Positions 22,993 through 32,041 are shown, counted from the first letter of the stretch. The stretch: 64,000 nt of DNA from Hasllibacter sp963833115 (GCA_963833115.1 CAWHWS010000002.1:2685259-2749258); one strand, 5' to 3'. The notes: generated by a model not told the origin, from the letters alone. Translations and numbers: made by a program.

Positions 22993-23729
22993 TCCTCGCG
23001 GCGATCCACCGCCACCCGATCAAGGCGTTCGGGCACGAGGCGGTGGCGCGGGCGGCGCTGTCGCCCGGCGAGGCCCTTCCCTGGGACCGGCGCTGGGCGG
23101 CCCCGCACGCGCGCGCGCGGATCGACGGGCCCGGCTGGGCGTCCTGCACCAACTTCGCGCGCGGCGCGTCCTCGCCGTCTTTGATGGCCGTCACCGCGGA
23201 GGTGGACGAGGCGGCCGGGCACGTCACCCTGCGCCATCCGGACCGGCCGGACCTGACGATCGACCCGGACGCGGACGGCGAGGCCTTCGCCGCCTGGGCC
23301 GCGCCGCTGGTGGCCGAGGGGCGCCCGGCGCCCACCGGCCTGCGCCGCGCGGAGGGCCAGGCCCTGACCGACGCGGACCGGCCGTGGCTGTCGCTGCACG
23401 CCGACGCTTCCTTGCGCGCCCTGTCCGAGCGCGCGGGCCGGCTCCTCTCGCGCCACCGCTTCCGCGGCAACCTCTGGATCGAGGGCGCCGAGCCATGGGC
23501 CGAGGCCGGCTGGATCGGCCGCACGCTGCGCGTGGGCAGCGCCGTCCTGCGGGTGGTCGAGCCGATCCGGCGCTGCCGCGCCACCGAGGCGGACCCGGAG
23601 ACCGGGCGCCGCGACGCGGACACGTTGGGCGCCATGACCGCCCTCCTCGGCGACACGACCTTCGGCGTCTACGCCGAGGTGGTGGACGGCGGCGAGGTCG
23701 CCCGCGGCGATGCCGTGGCCGTCGCGTGA
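22989..23729 (+). CDS. MOSC domain protein
   Basis: 246-residue protein with an N-terminal MOSC beta-barrel (IHRHPIKAFGHEAVARAALSPGEALPWDRRWA) and a C-terminal MOSC domain (FRGNLWIEGAEPWAEAGWIGRTLRVGSAVLRVVEPIRRCRATEADPETGRRD). The conserved cysteine in RRCRATE is the usual acceptor residue of the molybdenum cofactor sulfurase C-terminal family. The exact reaction is unknown; related mARC proteins reduce N-hydroxylated compounds. The GTG start at 22989 overlaps the yidC stop, and its own stop overlaps the engB GTG, so three proteins are coupled. Confidence 0.88.
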   Translation: MILAAIHRHPIKAFGHEAVARAALSPGEALPWDRRWAAPHARARIDGPGWASCTNFARGASSPSLMAVTAEVDEAAGHVTLRHPDRPDLTIDPDADGEAFAAWAAPLVAEGRPAPTGLRRAEGQALTDADRPWLSLHADASLRALSERAGRLLSRHRFRGNLWIEGAEPWAEAGWIGRTLRVGSAVLRVVEPIRRCRATEADPETGRRDADTLGAMTALLGDTTFGVYAEVVDGGEVARGDAVAVA

Positions 23730-24376
23730 TCCTGCCCTTCCCGGTCGCGGAGGACCCGTCCGCCGAGGACGCCGAGGCCGCGCGCCGCCTGCTCACCGGG
23801 GAGATCAACTTCCTCAAGGGGGTCGTCGCGATGGACGGCCTGCCCCCGGACGACCGGACCGAGGTCTGCTTCGCCGGGCGCTCCAACGTCGGCAAGTCCA
23901 CCTTGATAAACGCCCTGACCGGTCGGCGGGCGCTCGCGCGCGCGTCCAACACGCCGGGCCGAACGCAGGAGATCAACTTCTTCACCGTCGGGGCGAGCCA
24001 TTATGTCGTGGACCTTCCCGGCTACGGCTTCGCCAACGCCCCCAAGCCGGTGGTCGAGAAATGGCAGCGCCTGCTGAAGGCCTATCTCCGAGGGCGGGCC
24101 TCCCTGCGCCGGGCCTTCGTCTTGATCGACGCGCGTCACGGCGCCAAGCCGGTCGACGAGGAGATCATGGCGCTCCTCGACACCGCGGCGGTGCCGTTCA
24201 TGGCGGTGCTTACGAAGGCGGACAAGCTGCGCCCCGACGAGCGGGAGAAGAACCTCGATCAGGTCCGCGAGACGCTGCGCCGCCACCCGGCCGCCTATCC
24301 CGATATGCTGCTCACCAGCTCGGAGACCGGGCTCGGCATCCCCGCCCTGCGCCACGAGATCGCCACCCTCGCATGA
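23726..24376 (+). CDS. engB: Ribosome biogenesis GTPase EngB (YihA/YsxC)
   Basis: 216-residue GTPase needed for late 50S assembly. GTG at 23726 overlaps the MOSC stop. G motifs: AGRSNVGKSTLINALTG (G1), TPGRTQEINFF (G2/G3 region), VVDLPGYGFANA (DxxG), and LTKADKL (G4). The C-terminal TSSETGLGIPALRHEIATL is typical. A strong stem-loop follows. Confidence 0.96.
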   Translation: MILPFPVAEDPSAEDAEAARRLLTGEINFLKGVVAMDGLPPDDRTEVCFAGRSNVGKSTLINALTGRRALARASNTPGRTQEINFFTVGASHYVVDLPGYGFANAPKPVVEKWQRLLKAYLRGRASLRRAFVLIDARHGAKPVDEEIMALLDTAAVPFMAVLTKADKLRPDEREKNLDQVRETLRRHPAAYPDMLLTSSETGLGIPALRHEIATLA

Positions 24377-24401
24377 CGTCAGCCCGGGCCGCGGGCGCAT
24401 G

Positions 24402-24423
24402 CCCCTCCCCCTCGGGGGAGGGG
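24402..24423 (+). terminator. Stem-loop between engB and the SDR gene
   Basis: Perfect 10-base inverted repeat CCCCTCCCCC / GGGGGAGGGG with a 2-base loop, in the 63 bases between convergent genes. Very similar palindromes occur widely in intergenic regions of proteobacteria, so it may be a mobile palindromic repeat used as a terminator. Confidence 0.6.
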
Positions 24424-24439
24424 TCGGGGTGGGGCCCGG

Positions 24440-25180
24440 TCACACGTGCTGCCCGCCGTTCACCTCGATCTCGGTGCCGCTGACGTAGCTCGAGGCCTCC
24501 GAGCAGAGGAAGTGGATCACCTCCGCGACCTCGTTCGGCTGGCCGAGCCGGCGCAGCGGCAGCGTCTCGACGATGCGGTCGGTGCCAGGCGAGAGGATCG
24601 ACGTCTCGACCTCGCCCGGCGCGATGGCGTTCACCCGGACCCCCAGGGGCCCGAAGTCATGCGCCATCTCGCGCGTCAGGGCCTTCAGCGCGGCCTTCGA
24701 GGTCGCGTAGGCGGCGCCGGCGAACGGGTGGACCTGATTGCCGGCGATGGAGGTCACGTTGACGATCGCGCCGCGCGCCGCGACCAGCTCGGTCTTCAGC
24801 CCCCGCGCCAGCACGACCGGCGCGAAGAAGTTCACGTGGAAGACGCGGCCCCAGGTCCGCAGGTCGGTGGTCAGCGTGTCGAGCCGCTCGCCGGTCTCGC
24901 CCTTGGGGGAGATGCCGGCGTTGTTCACCAGCGCGTGGAGCTTGCCGCCGGCCTTCTCGCGGATCTCGCCGATGGCGCGGATCGTGTCCTCGGGGCTGCC
25001 GAGGTCGATCTCGATATGGTTGTCGGCCCCGCCGGGCCAGGGGCAGCGCGCGTCGAACGGCTGGCGCGAGCAGGTCAGGACCCGCCAGCCATGTGCCGAG
25101 AACGCCTTGACCGTCGCGTGACCGATCCCCCGGCTCGCACCGGTCAGAAGCATCACCTTGCCGTCGCCAGCCAGTGCCAT
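24440..25180 (-). CDS. Short-chain dehydrogenase/reductase
   Basis: 246-residue NAD(P)-dependent oxidoreductase. The start at 25180 places the nucleotide fold at the N-terminus: VMLLTGASRGIGHATVKAFSAHGWRV. NNAG motif: LHALVNNAGISPKG. Catalytic residues: Ser in NVTSIAG and YATSK (Tyr and Lys). C-terminal GEVETSILSPGTDRIVETLPLRRLGQPNEVAEVIHFLCSEASSYVSGTEIEVNGGQHV is the classic SDR ending, close to 3-oxoacyl-ACP reductase and glucose dehydrogenase types. It is the only minus-strand gene in this stretch and may share a control region with divergent argB. The substrate is not predictable. Confidence 0.9.
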   Translation of the reverse strand: MALAGDGKVMLLTGASRGIGHATVKAFSAHGWRVLTCSRQPFDARCPWPGGADNHIEIDLGSPEDTIRAIGEIREKAGGKLHALVNNAGISPKGETGERLDTLTTDLRTWGRVFHVNFFAPVVLARGLKTELVAARGAIVNVTSIAGNQVHPFAGAAYATSKAALKALTREMAHDFGPLGVRVNAIAPGEVETSILSPGTDRIVETLPLRRLGQPNEVAEVIHFLCSEASSYVSGTEIEVNGGQHV

Positions 25181-25237
25181 GGAGCCGCTCCGCCGGTTGT
25201 GAGGGGTGCGCCCCACCCGTAGAGGGGGCGCGGGGGA

Positions 25238-26110
25238 ATGACCATGAAGCAGCGGGACGACATGCAGCGCCAGGACTGGATCGCGACCGCGGGCACGCTC
25301 TCGCGCGCCCTGCCCTATCTCCAACGCTATGACGGCGCCACGGTGGTCATCAAGCTGGGCGGGCACGCGATGGGCTCGGACGAGGCCATGGACGGCTTCG
25401 CCCGCGACGTGACCCTCATGCGGCAGGTCGGGATCAAGCCCGTGATCGTCCATGGCGGCGGGCCGATGATCGACGGGATGCTCGCCCGCCTGGGCATCGA
25501 GACACGCTTCGAGAAGGGCAAGCGCGTCACCGACGCCGCCACGGTCGAGGTGGTCGAGATGGTGCTCGGCGGCCGGATCAACGCGCGCATCGTCCAGGCC
25601 ATCGGCCGGCAGGGCGGGCGCGCCGTGGGCCTGACGGGCAAGGATTCCGGCCTGATGACCTGCGAGCCCGCGGACCCGGCCCTCGGCTTCGTCGGCGCGC
25701 CGGTGGAGGTCGACACCCGCATCCTGCGCACCTTGGCCGATGGCGAGGCGATCCCCGTGATCGCCCCCATCGGCGCGGGGCGGGGCGGCGAGACCTACAA
25801 CGTCAACGGCGACACCGCGGCCGGCGCGATCGCCGGTGCGCTGCGGGCGGACCGCCTGCTCCTCCTGACGGACGTGGCGGGCGTGAAGGACGCGGGGGGC
25901 CAGGTCGTCACCCAGATGACGCCGAGCCAAGTGCGCGAGATGATCGCGGCGGGCACGATCGCCGGCGGCATGATCCCCAAGACCGAGACCGCCCTCGCCG
26001 CGATCGAGGCCGGGGTGCGCGCGGTCGTCATCCTCGACGGTCGGGCGCCGAACGCGTGCCTCCTGGAGCTGTTCACCGATCACGGGGCCGGGAGCCTGAT
26101 CCGCGCATGA
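25238..26110 (+). CDS. argB: Acetylglutamate kinase
   Basis: 290-residue enzyme phosphorylating N-acetylglutamate, the second step of arginine synthesis. Motifs: VVIKLGGHAMG, KPVIVHGGGPMIDGML, and YNVNGDTAAGAIAGALRADRLLLLTDVAGV. The N-terminal extension before the kinase core (QRQDWIATAGTLSRALPYLQRYDG) resembles the N-helix of arginine-inhibited hexameric kinases, so feedback inhibition by arginine is likely. The start could be either of two ATGs (25238, 25244). The stop overlaps the next gene's ATG. Confidence 0.96.
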   Translation: MTMKQRDDMQRQDWIATAGTLSRALPYLQRYDGATVVIKLGGHAMGSDEAMDGFARDVTLMRQVGIKPVIVHGGGPMIDGMLARLGIETRFEKGKRVTDAATVEVVEMVLGGRINARIVQAIGRQGGRAVGLTGKDSGLMTCEPADPALGFVGAPVEVDTRILRTLADGEAIPVIAPIGAGRGGETYNVNGDTAAGAIAGALRADRLLLLTDVAGVKDAGGQVVTQMTPSQVREMIAAGTIAGGMIPKTETALAAIEAGVRAVVILDGRAPNACLLELFTDHGAGSLIRA

Positions 26111-26766
26111 CCTATGACGAGTTCGAGCGCCGCGCCCACGAGGCGGGGCTCATCCTGCTCGGGGGCTTCCACCCTCGGCCGGACTTCGAGCCGGGGACGG
26201 TGCCCGAGGGGACCGGCACGATCCTGATGCTCGGGCCGGACGAGCCGGCCTTCTGGGACATCTTCACCATGGGCACCGAGCATGCCGATGGCGACCCCGA
26301 CCCGCTCAACCGATGGTCGGAGCGGGTCCTCGGGCAGATGGCGGAGCTCGTCGGCGGCACCGCGCTCTACCCGTTCGGCGGCCCGCCCTGGGCGCCGTTC
26401 ATGCGCTTCGCGGCGGCATCGTCGAACCTCCACGTCTCGCCCGTGGGGCTGACCGTGCACCACGAGGCCGGGCTCTGGGCCTCCTTTCGCGGGGCGATCG
26501 CGGTGCCCATGCATGTCGACCTGCCGGAGGGCGCGCCCTCGCCCTGCGAGAGCTGCGCGGGCCAGCCCTGCCGGACCGCCTGTCCGGTCGACGCGCTGAC
26601 GCCGGCGGGATACGACGTGCCGGCCTGTCAGGCCTATGTTTGCTCGCCGGAGGGCGTCGACTGCCGCACTCGCGGCTGCGCCGTGCGGCGGGCCTGTCCC
26701 GTCTCGGCCCGCTGGGGGCGGACCGACGCCCAGGCGGCCTTCCACATGGAGGCGTTCCTGCGCTGA
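26107..26766 (+). CDS. Fe-S (ferredoxin-like) protein related to epoxyqueuosine reductase
   Basis: 219-residue protein coupled to argB by an ATGA overlap. The C-terminal half holds cysteine motifs of two 4Fe-4S clusters: CESCAGQPCRTACPVDAL and later CSPEGVDCRTRGCAVRRACPVS. The N-terminal half (PDEPAFWDIFTMGTEHADGDPDPLNRWSERVLGQMA; GLWASFRGAIAVPM) recalls the C-terminal region of QueG-like proteins, but the cobalamin domain is missing and the length is shorter. Similar genes next to argB are, as I recall, present in other Rhodobacterales. Electron-transfer role inferred; the partner is unknown. Confidence 0.78.
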   Translation: MTYDEFERRAHEAGLILLGGFHPRPDFEPGTVPEGTGTILMLGPDEPAFWDIFTMGTEHADGDPDPLNRWSERVLGQMAELVGGTALYPFGGPPWAPFMRFAAASSNLHVSPVGLTVHHEAGLWASFRGAIAVPMHVDLPEGAPSPCESCAGQPCRTACPVDALTPAGYDVPACQAYVCSPEGVDCRTRGCAVRRACPVSARWGRTDAQAAFHMEAFLR

Positions 26767-26868
26767 GCGGCCGGGCGGCGCGATACCGGCCATGGAGCCG
26801 CCCGAGGCACTGGGCGGCGGCCCGCGGGACGTATATGCCTAAGGACAGTGGGGCCGACCCAGGTCCCG

Positions 26869-27411
26869 ATGAGCACGTCCGCGCCACCCGGGAGGTCACC
26901 GATCGCCAACCTGACCCTGATCCTCGTGCGGCACGGCAAGTCCGACCATCCGATGGGGACGTCCGATCATGATCGGCCCTTGACCGAGAAGGGGCGCGCC
27001 GAGGCCGCCGCCATCGGGCGGTGGCTGGCCTCGGCCGGCGCCGAGCCCGAGGCCGTGCTCGTCTCCTCGGCCGCCCGGACGCGGCAGACCTGGGATGCCC
27101 TGTCGCTCGCCGCCGACTGGCCGATCGACGCCGCCGCCTCGCGCAATCTCTACAACGCCGCCGTGCCGGCCATCCGGGAGGCGGTGGCCGTGGCGGCGGG
27201 GGCTTGCGTCCTCGTCGTCGGGCACAACCCGGGGATCGGCGAGGCCGCCGCCGCCCTCGCGCGGACCGTGCCCACCCATGCCCGATTCTACGACTACCCC
27301 ACGGGGGCCGCCACGATCCTGCGGTTCCGCGCCCGCGACTGGGCGGCGGCCATGCGCGCCCATGCCGACGTGGCGGGCTTCGCGGTGCCGGGGGATCTCG
27401 CGGGGGTCTAG
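26869..27411 (+). CDS. SixA-like histidine phosphatase
   Basis: 180-residue protein of the histidine phosphatase superfamily. The RHG motif is LILVRHGKSDHP near the N-terminus, then PLTEKGRAEAAAIGRWL, SSAARTRQTWDAL, and the second catalytic His in VLVVGHNPGIGE. SixA in E. coli dephosphorylates phosphohistidine proteins such as the nitrogen PTS; that role here is inference. ATG 26869 is preferred over the in-frame GTG at 26848; neither has a strong ribosome binding site. Its TAG stop shares four bases (CTAG) with the stop of the converging aapP gene, so there is no space for a terminator between them. Confidence 0.85.
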   Translation: MSTSAPPGRSPIANLTLILVRHGKSDHPMGTSDHDRPLTEKGRAEAAAIGRWLASAGAEPEAVLVSSAARTRQTWDALSLAADWPIDAAASRNLYNAAVPAIREAVAVAAGACVLVVGHNPGIGEAAAALARTVPTHARFYDYPTGAATILRFRARDWAAAMRAHADVAGFAVPGDLAGV

Positions 27412-28193
27412 TGCCCCAGGATCTGCGAGAGGAACAGCTTGGTCCGGTCACTCTGCGGATTGGAGAAGAACGCCTCCGGCTCGTCCTGCTCGACGATCTG
27501 GCCGGCATCCATGAAGATGACGCGGTTCGCGACCTTGCGCGCGAAGCCCATCTCGTGCGTCACGCAGATCATCGTCATCCCCTCCTCGGCGAGCTCGATC
27601 ATGGTGTCGAGCACCTCGGCGATCATCTCGGGGTCGAGGGCCGATGTCGGCTCGTCGAAGAGCATGATGCGCGGCTTCATGCACAGGCTGCGCGCGATGG
27701 CCACGCGCTGCTGCTGCCCGCCCGAGAGCTGGCCGGGATACTTGTCGGCCTGCTCGGGGATCTTGACCTTGGCGAGGAAGTGCATCGCCGTCTCCTCGGC
27801 CTCGCGCTTGGGCGTCTTGCGGACCCAGATCGGCGCGAGGGTGCAGTTCTCCAGGATGGTGAGGTGCGGGAAGAGGTTGAAGTGCTGGAAGCACATCCCG
27901 ACCTCGGAGCGGATCTTGTCGATGTTCTTGATGTCCGAGGAGAGGACGGTGCCGTCCACCTCGATGCGCCCGGCCTGATGCTCCTCGAGCGCGTTGATGC
28001 AGCGGATCAGGGTCGACTTGCCCGAGCCGGAGGGCCCGCAGACCACGATCCGCTCGCCGCGCTGCACGGTGAGGTCGATGTCGCGCAGCACGTGGAACGT
28101 GCCGTACCATTTGTTCATGTCCTCGATCCGGATCGCGACCTCGTCGCTGACGCGCATGGCGGAGGGGGCGGGCATCGTGTCGGTCATGGTCAT
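27408..28193 (-). CDS. aapP: General L-amino acid ABC transporter ATP-binding protein
   Basis: 261-residue ATPase of the polar amino-acid uptake family. Walker A: VCGPSGSGKSTLIRCINALEEHQAGRI; Q-loop: MCFQHFNLFPHLTILEN; signature: YPGQLSGGQQQRVAIARSLCMKP; Walker B: IMLFDEPTSALDPEMI; H-loop: VTHEMGFA. The ATG at 28193 adds a short leader before the conserved IRIEDMNKWYGTFHVL; internal ATGs (28187, 28175) are also possible. Last gene of aapJ-aapQ-aapM-aapP, energising uptake of glutamate and other amino acids in Rhizobium, where the system also affects efflux. Confidence 0.95.
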   Translation of the reverse strand: MTMTDTMPAPSAMRVSDEVAIRIEDMNKWYGTFHVLRDIDLTVQRGERIVVCGPSGSGKSTLIRCINALEEHQAGRIEVDGTVLSSDIKNIDKIRSEVGMCFQHFNLFPHLTILENCTLAPIWVRKTPKREAEETAMHFLAKVKIPEQADKYPGQLSGGQQQRVAIARSLCMKPRIMLFDEPTSALDPEMIAEVLDTMIELAEEGMTMICVTHEMGFARKVANRVIFMDAGQIVEQDEPEAFFSNPQSDRTKLFLSQILGH

Positions 28194-28204
28194 GGCGGGG
28201 TCCC

Positions 28205-29497
28205 TCACCGGTGGTCCGTGGCGAGCCTGCGCTCGAGATGCTGCGAGTATTGCGAGATGGCGTAGCAGACGACGAAGAAGAGCACCGCCGCGAAGCCGAA
28301 GAGCTCCCAATAGACGCCGTTCCAGTCCTGGCTCGCCAGGATCGGGCCCCGGATCATGCCCACGAGGTCGAACATGGAGATGACGCTGACGAGCGTGGTG
28401 TCCTTGAAGAGCCCGATGGCGACGTTGACGATGCCTGGGATCGAGATCTTCAGGGCCTGCGGCATGATGATCAGGCGCGTCGCCTGCCAGTAGTCGAGGC
28501 CGAGGCTGTCGGCGGCCTCGTACTGCCCGGTGGGCAGGGCCGCGAGCCCGCCGCGGATCACCTCCGCGATATAGGCGGCGGCGAAGAGCGTGATCATGAT
28601 GATGACGCGGATGATCAGGTCGAAGTTCGCGTTGGGCGGCAGGAAGTAGGCCAGGACCACGTTCGCGACGAAGAGGAGCGTGATCAGCGGCACGCCGCGG
28701 ATGAACTCGATGAAGGCCACGCAGATGAACTTGATGATCGGCAGGCTCGACTGGCGGCCGAGCGCCAGGACGATCCCGAGCGGCAGGGAGAGCGACACGC
28801 AGGTCACGCCGAGGATGAAGTTCAGCATGAACCCCCCGATCTCCCGGCTCGCCACCGGCGCGAGGGCGAGCGGCCCCCCGTCCTCCGGCAGGATCAGGCC
28901 GAGGAGCGCGATCACCGCCACCGCCGCGACGATGCCGGCGAGGAGGCCGAGGACGAAGCTCCGGTCCACGATGGCGCGATAGGCGTAGTATCCGACGACG
29001 AAGGCCGCGAGCACGCCGAGCGGCGACAGGATCGAGCCGCCCCAGATCAGCCAGTACGCCAGGAACGGGAACAGCCCCGTGAACCACAGCATGGCCCGCG
29101 GCAGGGCCGGGAAGAGCACCGGCGCCGCGGCGACGAAGACAAGCACGAAGGCGAGGATCGGGCGCCAGTACTGGTCCTGCGGATAGCGGCCGAACAGGAG
29201 CTGATGCCAGCGCTCGGAGATGACGGCGAAGCAGCCGCCCGTCGCGCCCTCCAGGATCTCGCGGCAGTCGCGGATGCTCGAGGCGTCCCAGATGCCGTTG
29301 AGCAGCCAGGGCAGGATCGCGCGCAGCAGGAAATAGATCGCGAGGAGGCCGAGCACCGTCATGACGGTGTTCGCCCAGCCCTTAAAGAGGTTGTCACGTA
29401 TCCACCGGACGGCCCCGGCCTCCAGGGCGGGCGGCGGCGCTGGCGGGATCTCGGTGCGCCGGACGAAGCCGACGGATTGCGCGTGCGTGTCGCTCAC
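28205..29497 (-). CDS. aapM: General L-amino acid ABC transporter permease AapM
   Basis: 430-residue permease, longer than typical HisM-type subunits because several extra helices precede the transport domain, as in Rhizobium AapM. The conserved EAA loop contacting the ATPase is EVIRGGLAALPTGQYEAADSLGLDYWQATRLIIMPQAL, near the C-terminal third. The start is a GTG (29497) with AAGGAG upstream; the aapQ stop lies two bases before it. Pairs with AapQ to form the channel. Confidence 0.94.
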   Translation of the reverse strand: MSDTHAQSVGFVRRTEIPPAPPPALEAGAVRWIRDNLFKGWANTVMTVLGLLAIYFLLRAILPWLLNGIWDASSIRDCREILEGATGGCFAVISERWHQLLFGRYPQDQYWRPILAFVLVFVAAAPVLFPALPRAMLWFTGLFPFLAYWLIWGGSILSPLGVLAAFVVGYYAYRAIVDRSFVLGLLAGIVAAVAVIALLGLILPEDGGPLALAPVASREIGGFMLNFILGVTCVSLSLPLGIVLALGRQSSLPIIKFICVAFIEFIRGVPLITLLFVANVVLAYFLPPNANFDLIIRVIIMITLFAAAYIAEVIRGGLAALPTGQYEAADSLGLDYWQATRLIIMPQALKISIPGIVNVAIGLFKDTTLVSVISMFDLVGMIRGPILASQDWNGVYWELFGFAAVLFFVVCYAISQYSQHLERRLATDHR

Positions 29498-29498
29498 G

Positions 29499-30713
29499 TC
29501 ATCGCTCCTTCAGCTTCACGGCGTTGTTGTAGACGTTCATCACCGCCGAGATGGACAGCGAAATGATGAGGTAGAAGAGCATCAGGAGCAGCACCGCCTC
29601 GATCGCGCGACCCGTCTGGTTGAGGGTGATGCCGCCCAGCGTGCCGGTCACGTCCATGTAGCCGACCGCGATCGCGAGCGAGGAATTCTTGGTCAGGTTG
29701 AGGTATTGCGAGATCAGCGGCGGGATGATGATGCGCATCGCCTGCGGCAGGATCACCAGGTTCATGATCCGCCCGGGGCGCAGCCCGAGGGACGCCGCGG
29801 CCTCGGTCTGCCCGCGGCTGACGGCCTGGATGCCGGCGCGCACGTTCTCGGCGATGAAGGCCCCGGTGTAGACGGCGAGCGCGATCCACAGCGCGATCAG
29901 GCTGCCTCGGATGTTGAGCCCGCCCTGGAAGTTGAAGCCCCGCAGCGCCGGGTAGTCGAGGCCGATGGGCCGGCCGAGGACGAAGTAGGCGACGAGCGTG
30001 GGCACGACGAGGATCGCCAGGGACGGCCAGAGCACCGGCACCAGCCGGCCCTCGTCGTAGAGGGCGCGGCGCGCCCGGGCCCGCCACCAGAACACCCCGG
30101 CGACGGACGCCAGGAAGATCGCGACGACGAGCCATCCGAGCGGCGTCATGACCGGCATGGGGATATAGACGCCCCGGTTCGTGAACGCGAAGCTGTCGAG
30201 GAGCATGGAGGCGGCCGGGTCGTCGCCGCGGAAGTCACGCGGCTGCGGGAGGGCGTTGGCCATCACCGAGAAGATGATCAGGATCCAGATCAGCACCGGG
30301 ACGTTGCGGAACGCCTCCACGTAGACCGCCATCAGCTTGGAGATGATCCAGTTGTTCGAGAGGCGCAGCACGCCCGCCACGACCCCGATCACCGTCGCCG
30401 TGACGCAGCCCAGGATCGCGACGATGAGCGTATTCATCACCCCCACGATCGCGGCGCGCAGGTGCGTGTCCTGGCTGTCGAACGGGATCGGCTGCTGGTT
30501 GATGTCGTAGCCGGCGGGCTGCCCGAGGAAGCCGTAGCTGATGTCCTGGCCGAGATCGGCGAGGTTGGAGACCGCGTTGCTGATCAGCCAGGCGAAGAAC
30601 GCCACGACAGCCAGCAGGGCGAGGAGCTGGAACGTGTAGGATCGGTAGCGGGTGTCGTTCACCAGCATCCCGAGCCGGAAGCCGGAGCGCGGCGCCTCGG
30701 TCATCGTCGTCAT
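29499..30713 (-). CDS. aapQ: General L-amino acid ABC transporter permease AapQ
   Basis: 404-residue permease with the EAA loop NVRAGIQAVSRGQTEAAASLGLRPGRIMNLVILPQAMRIIIPPL and the sequence YLNLTKNSSLAIAVGYMDVTGT near the C-terminus, typical of AapQ. A long periplasmic or loop region lies between the first helix (about residue 30) and the transport domain. It follows aapJ after a strong stem-loop, so it is probably transcribed at a lower level than the binding protein. Confidence 0.94.
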   Translation of the reverse strand: MTTMTEAPRSGFRLGMLVNDTRYRSYTFQLLALLAVVAFFAWLISNAVSNLADLGQDISYGFLGQPAGYDINQQPIPFDSQDTHLRAAIVGVMNTLIVAILGCVTATVIGVVAGVLRLSNNWIISKLMAVYVEAFRNVPVLIWILIIFSVMANALPQPRDFRGDDPAASMLLDSFAFTNRGVYIPMPVMTPLGWLVVAIFLASVAGVFWWRARARRALYDEGRLVPVLWPSLAILVVPTLVAYFVLGRPIGLDYPALRGFNFQGGLNIRGSLIALWIALAVYTGAFIAENVRAGIQAVSRGQTEAAASLGLRPGRIMNLVILPQAMRIIIPPLISQYLNLTKNSSLAIAVGYMDVTGTLGGITLNQTGRAIEAVLLLMLFYLIISLSISAVMNVYNNAVKLKER

Positions 30714-30761
30714 GATCGCGTCCCCCGATCGGATCGTCGGAGGGCCGTGGCCCGTCCGGTT

Positions 30762-30795
30762 GGGGCCGGGCGGGGTTCGTCCCCCGCCCGGCCCC
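30762..30795 (-). terminator. Intra-operon stem-loop between aapJ and aapQ
   Basis: Perfect 14-base inverted repeat GGGGCCGGGCGGGG / CCCCGCCCGGCCCC with loop TTCGTC, nine bases after the aapJ stop. Stem-loops here are typical of ABC operons in which the binding-protein mRNA is stabilised or transcription is partly terminated, giving excess of the periplasmic protein. Confidence 0.7.
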
Positions 30796-30803
30796 GGATA
30801 CCC

Positions 30804-31823
30804 TTAGCGGAAGGGCGGCGCGTAGAGCAGGCCGCCCTCGGTGTAGAGCGCGTTCAGGCCGCGGCTGAGGCCGATCGGGGTCGACTCGCCGATGTTCTGC
30901 TCGAAGATCTCGCCGTAGTTGCCCTCGGCGGCGATCGCGTTCACGGCCCAGTCGTTCTCGAGGCCGATCATCGCGCCGAGCTCGCCCTCGGTGCCCAGCA
31001 GGCGGTTCACTTCGGGGTTGTCGCCGGCCGACGCCGCCATGTCGGTGACGTTGGCGGAGGTGATCCCGAGCTCCTCGGCCGTGATGAGCGCGTTGAGCGT
31101 CCAGCGGACGATATCGCCCCAGTCGTTGTCGCCATGGCGCACCAGCGGGCCGAGCGGCTCCTTGGAGATGATCTCGGGCAGGATCATGTGATCGCCCGGA
31201 GTCTCGAAGGTCGCGCGCGTGGCCGCGAGGCCGGAGGCGTCGGTGGTGTAGGCGTCGCAGGCGCCGGCGAGGTACTGCTGCTGTCCCTCGGCGTTCGTCT
31301 CGATCGGGACCGGCTCGTAGCTGATGTTGTTCGCGCGGAAGTAGTCGGCGAGGTTCAGCTCGGTCGTGGTGCCGGTCTGGATGCAGATCGTCGCGCCGTC
31401 GAGGTCCTTGGCGGAGGAGACGCCGAGCGCGTTGGGCACGATGAAGCCCTGGCCGTCGTAGTAGTTCACCCCGATGAAGTCGAACTTGAGGTCGGTGTCC
31501 CGGCTGAACGTCCAGGTGGTGTTCCGGGCGAGCAGGTCGATCTCGCCGGAGGCCAGCGAGGTGAAGCGCGTCTTGCCGGTCGTCGGGACGAAGGTGACGG
31601 CGTTCTTGTCGCCGAGCACGGCGGCGGCGACGGCGCGGCAGACGGCGACGTCGAAGCCCTCCCACTCGCCGTTCGCGTTCGGCGCGCCGAAGCCGGCGAG
31701 GCCGGTCACGACGCCGCAGTTGAGCGTGCCGCGCTCCTTGACGTCATCGAGCGTCGCCGCGGCGGCGGCGCCGGCGGCGAGGCTCGCCACGGTGAGCGCC
31801 CCGAGGAATACTGTTCTGGTCAT
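30804..31823 (-). CDS. aapJ: General L-amino acid ABC transporter substrate-binding protein
   Basis: 339-residue periplasmic protein. Start 31823 follows GAAGAGGTACGC and gives a clear signal peptide (MTRTVFLGALTVASLAAGAAAAA, cut before TLDDVK). Binding-domain features: GTLNCGVVTGLAGFGAPNANGEWEGFDVAVCRAVAAAVLGD, then LASGEIDLLARNTTWTFSRDTDL, and GATICIQTGTTTELNLADYF. It captures L-amino acids, probably glutamate, aspartate and others by analogy with Rhizobium AapJ. First gene of the aap operon; no promoter recognised in the 218 bases upstream. Confidence 0.95.
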   Translation of the reverse strand: MTRTVFLGALTVASLAAGAAAAATLDDVKERGTLNCGVVTGLAGFGAPNANGEWEGFDVAVCRAVAAAVLGDKNAVTFVPTTGKTRFTSLASGEIDLLARNTTWTFSRDTDLKFDFIGVNYYDGQGFIVPNALGVSSAKDLDGATICIQTGTTTELNLADYFRANNISYEPVPIETNAEGQQQYLAGACDAYTTDASGLAATRATFETPGDHMILPEIISKEPLGPLVRHGDNDWGDIVRWTLNALITAEELGITSANVTDMAASAGDNPEVNRLLGTEGELGAMIGLENDWAVNAIAAEGNYGEIFEQNIGESTPIGLSRGLNALYTEGGLLYAPPFR

Positions 31824-32041
31824 GCGTACCTCTTCCCTGTTGTCCCCCGCCGGCCTGATGCCGCCGGCGATGTCCTGCGCGGGCGGATCGCCCGGCGTCC
31901 TGCGCGGAGTCCGGCCGAGCCGGCCCCGCAATGCCCAGACTTTGGGCGGAGCCGGCGGAGGAGGTCAAGGGAGGGCGGTGCCGGACGCGCCCGTCGCGCC
32001 CTCCGTCCGGCCCGATGCACAGCCCGCGGGCAGCGCCGCGA

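Noticed and set aside
26107..26766. Full epoxyqueuosine reductase QueG
   Set aside because: Too short and lacking the cobalamin-binding domain; only the Fe-S region and part of the fold are similar.
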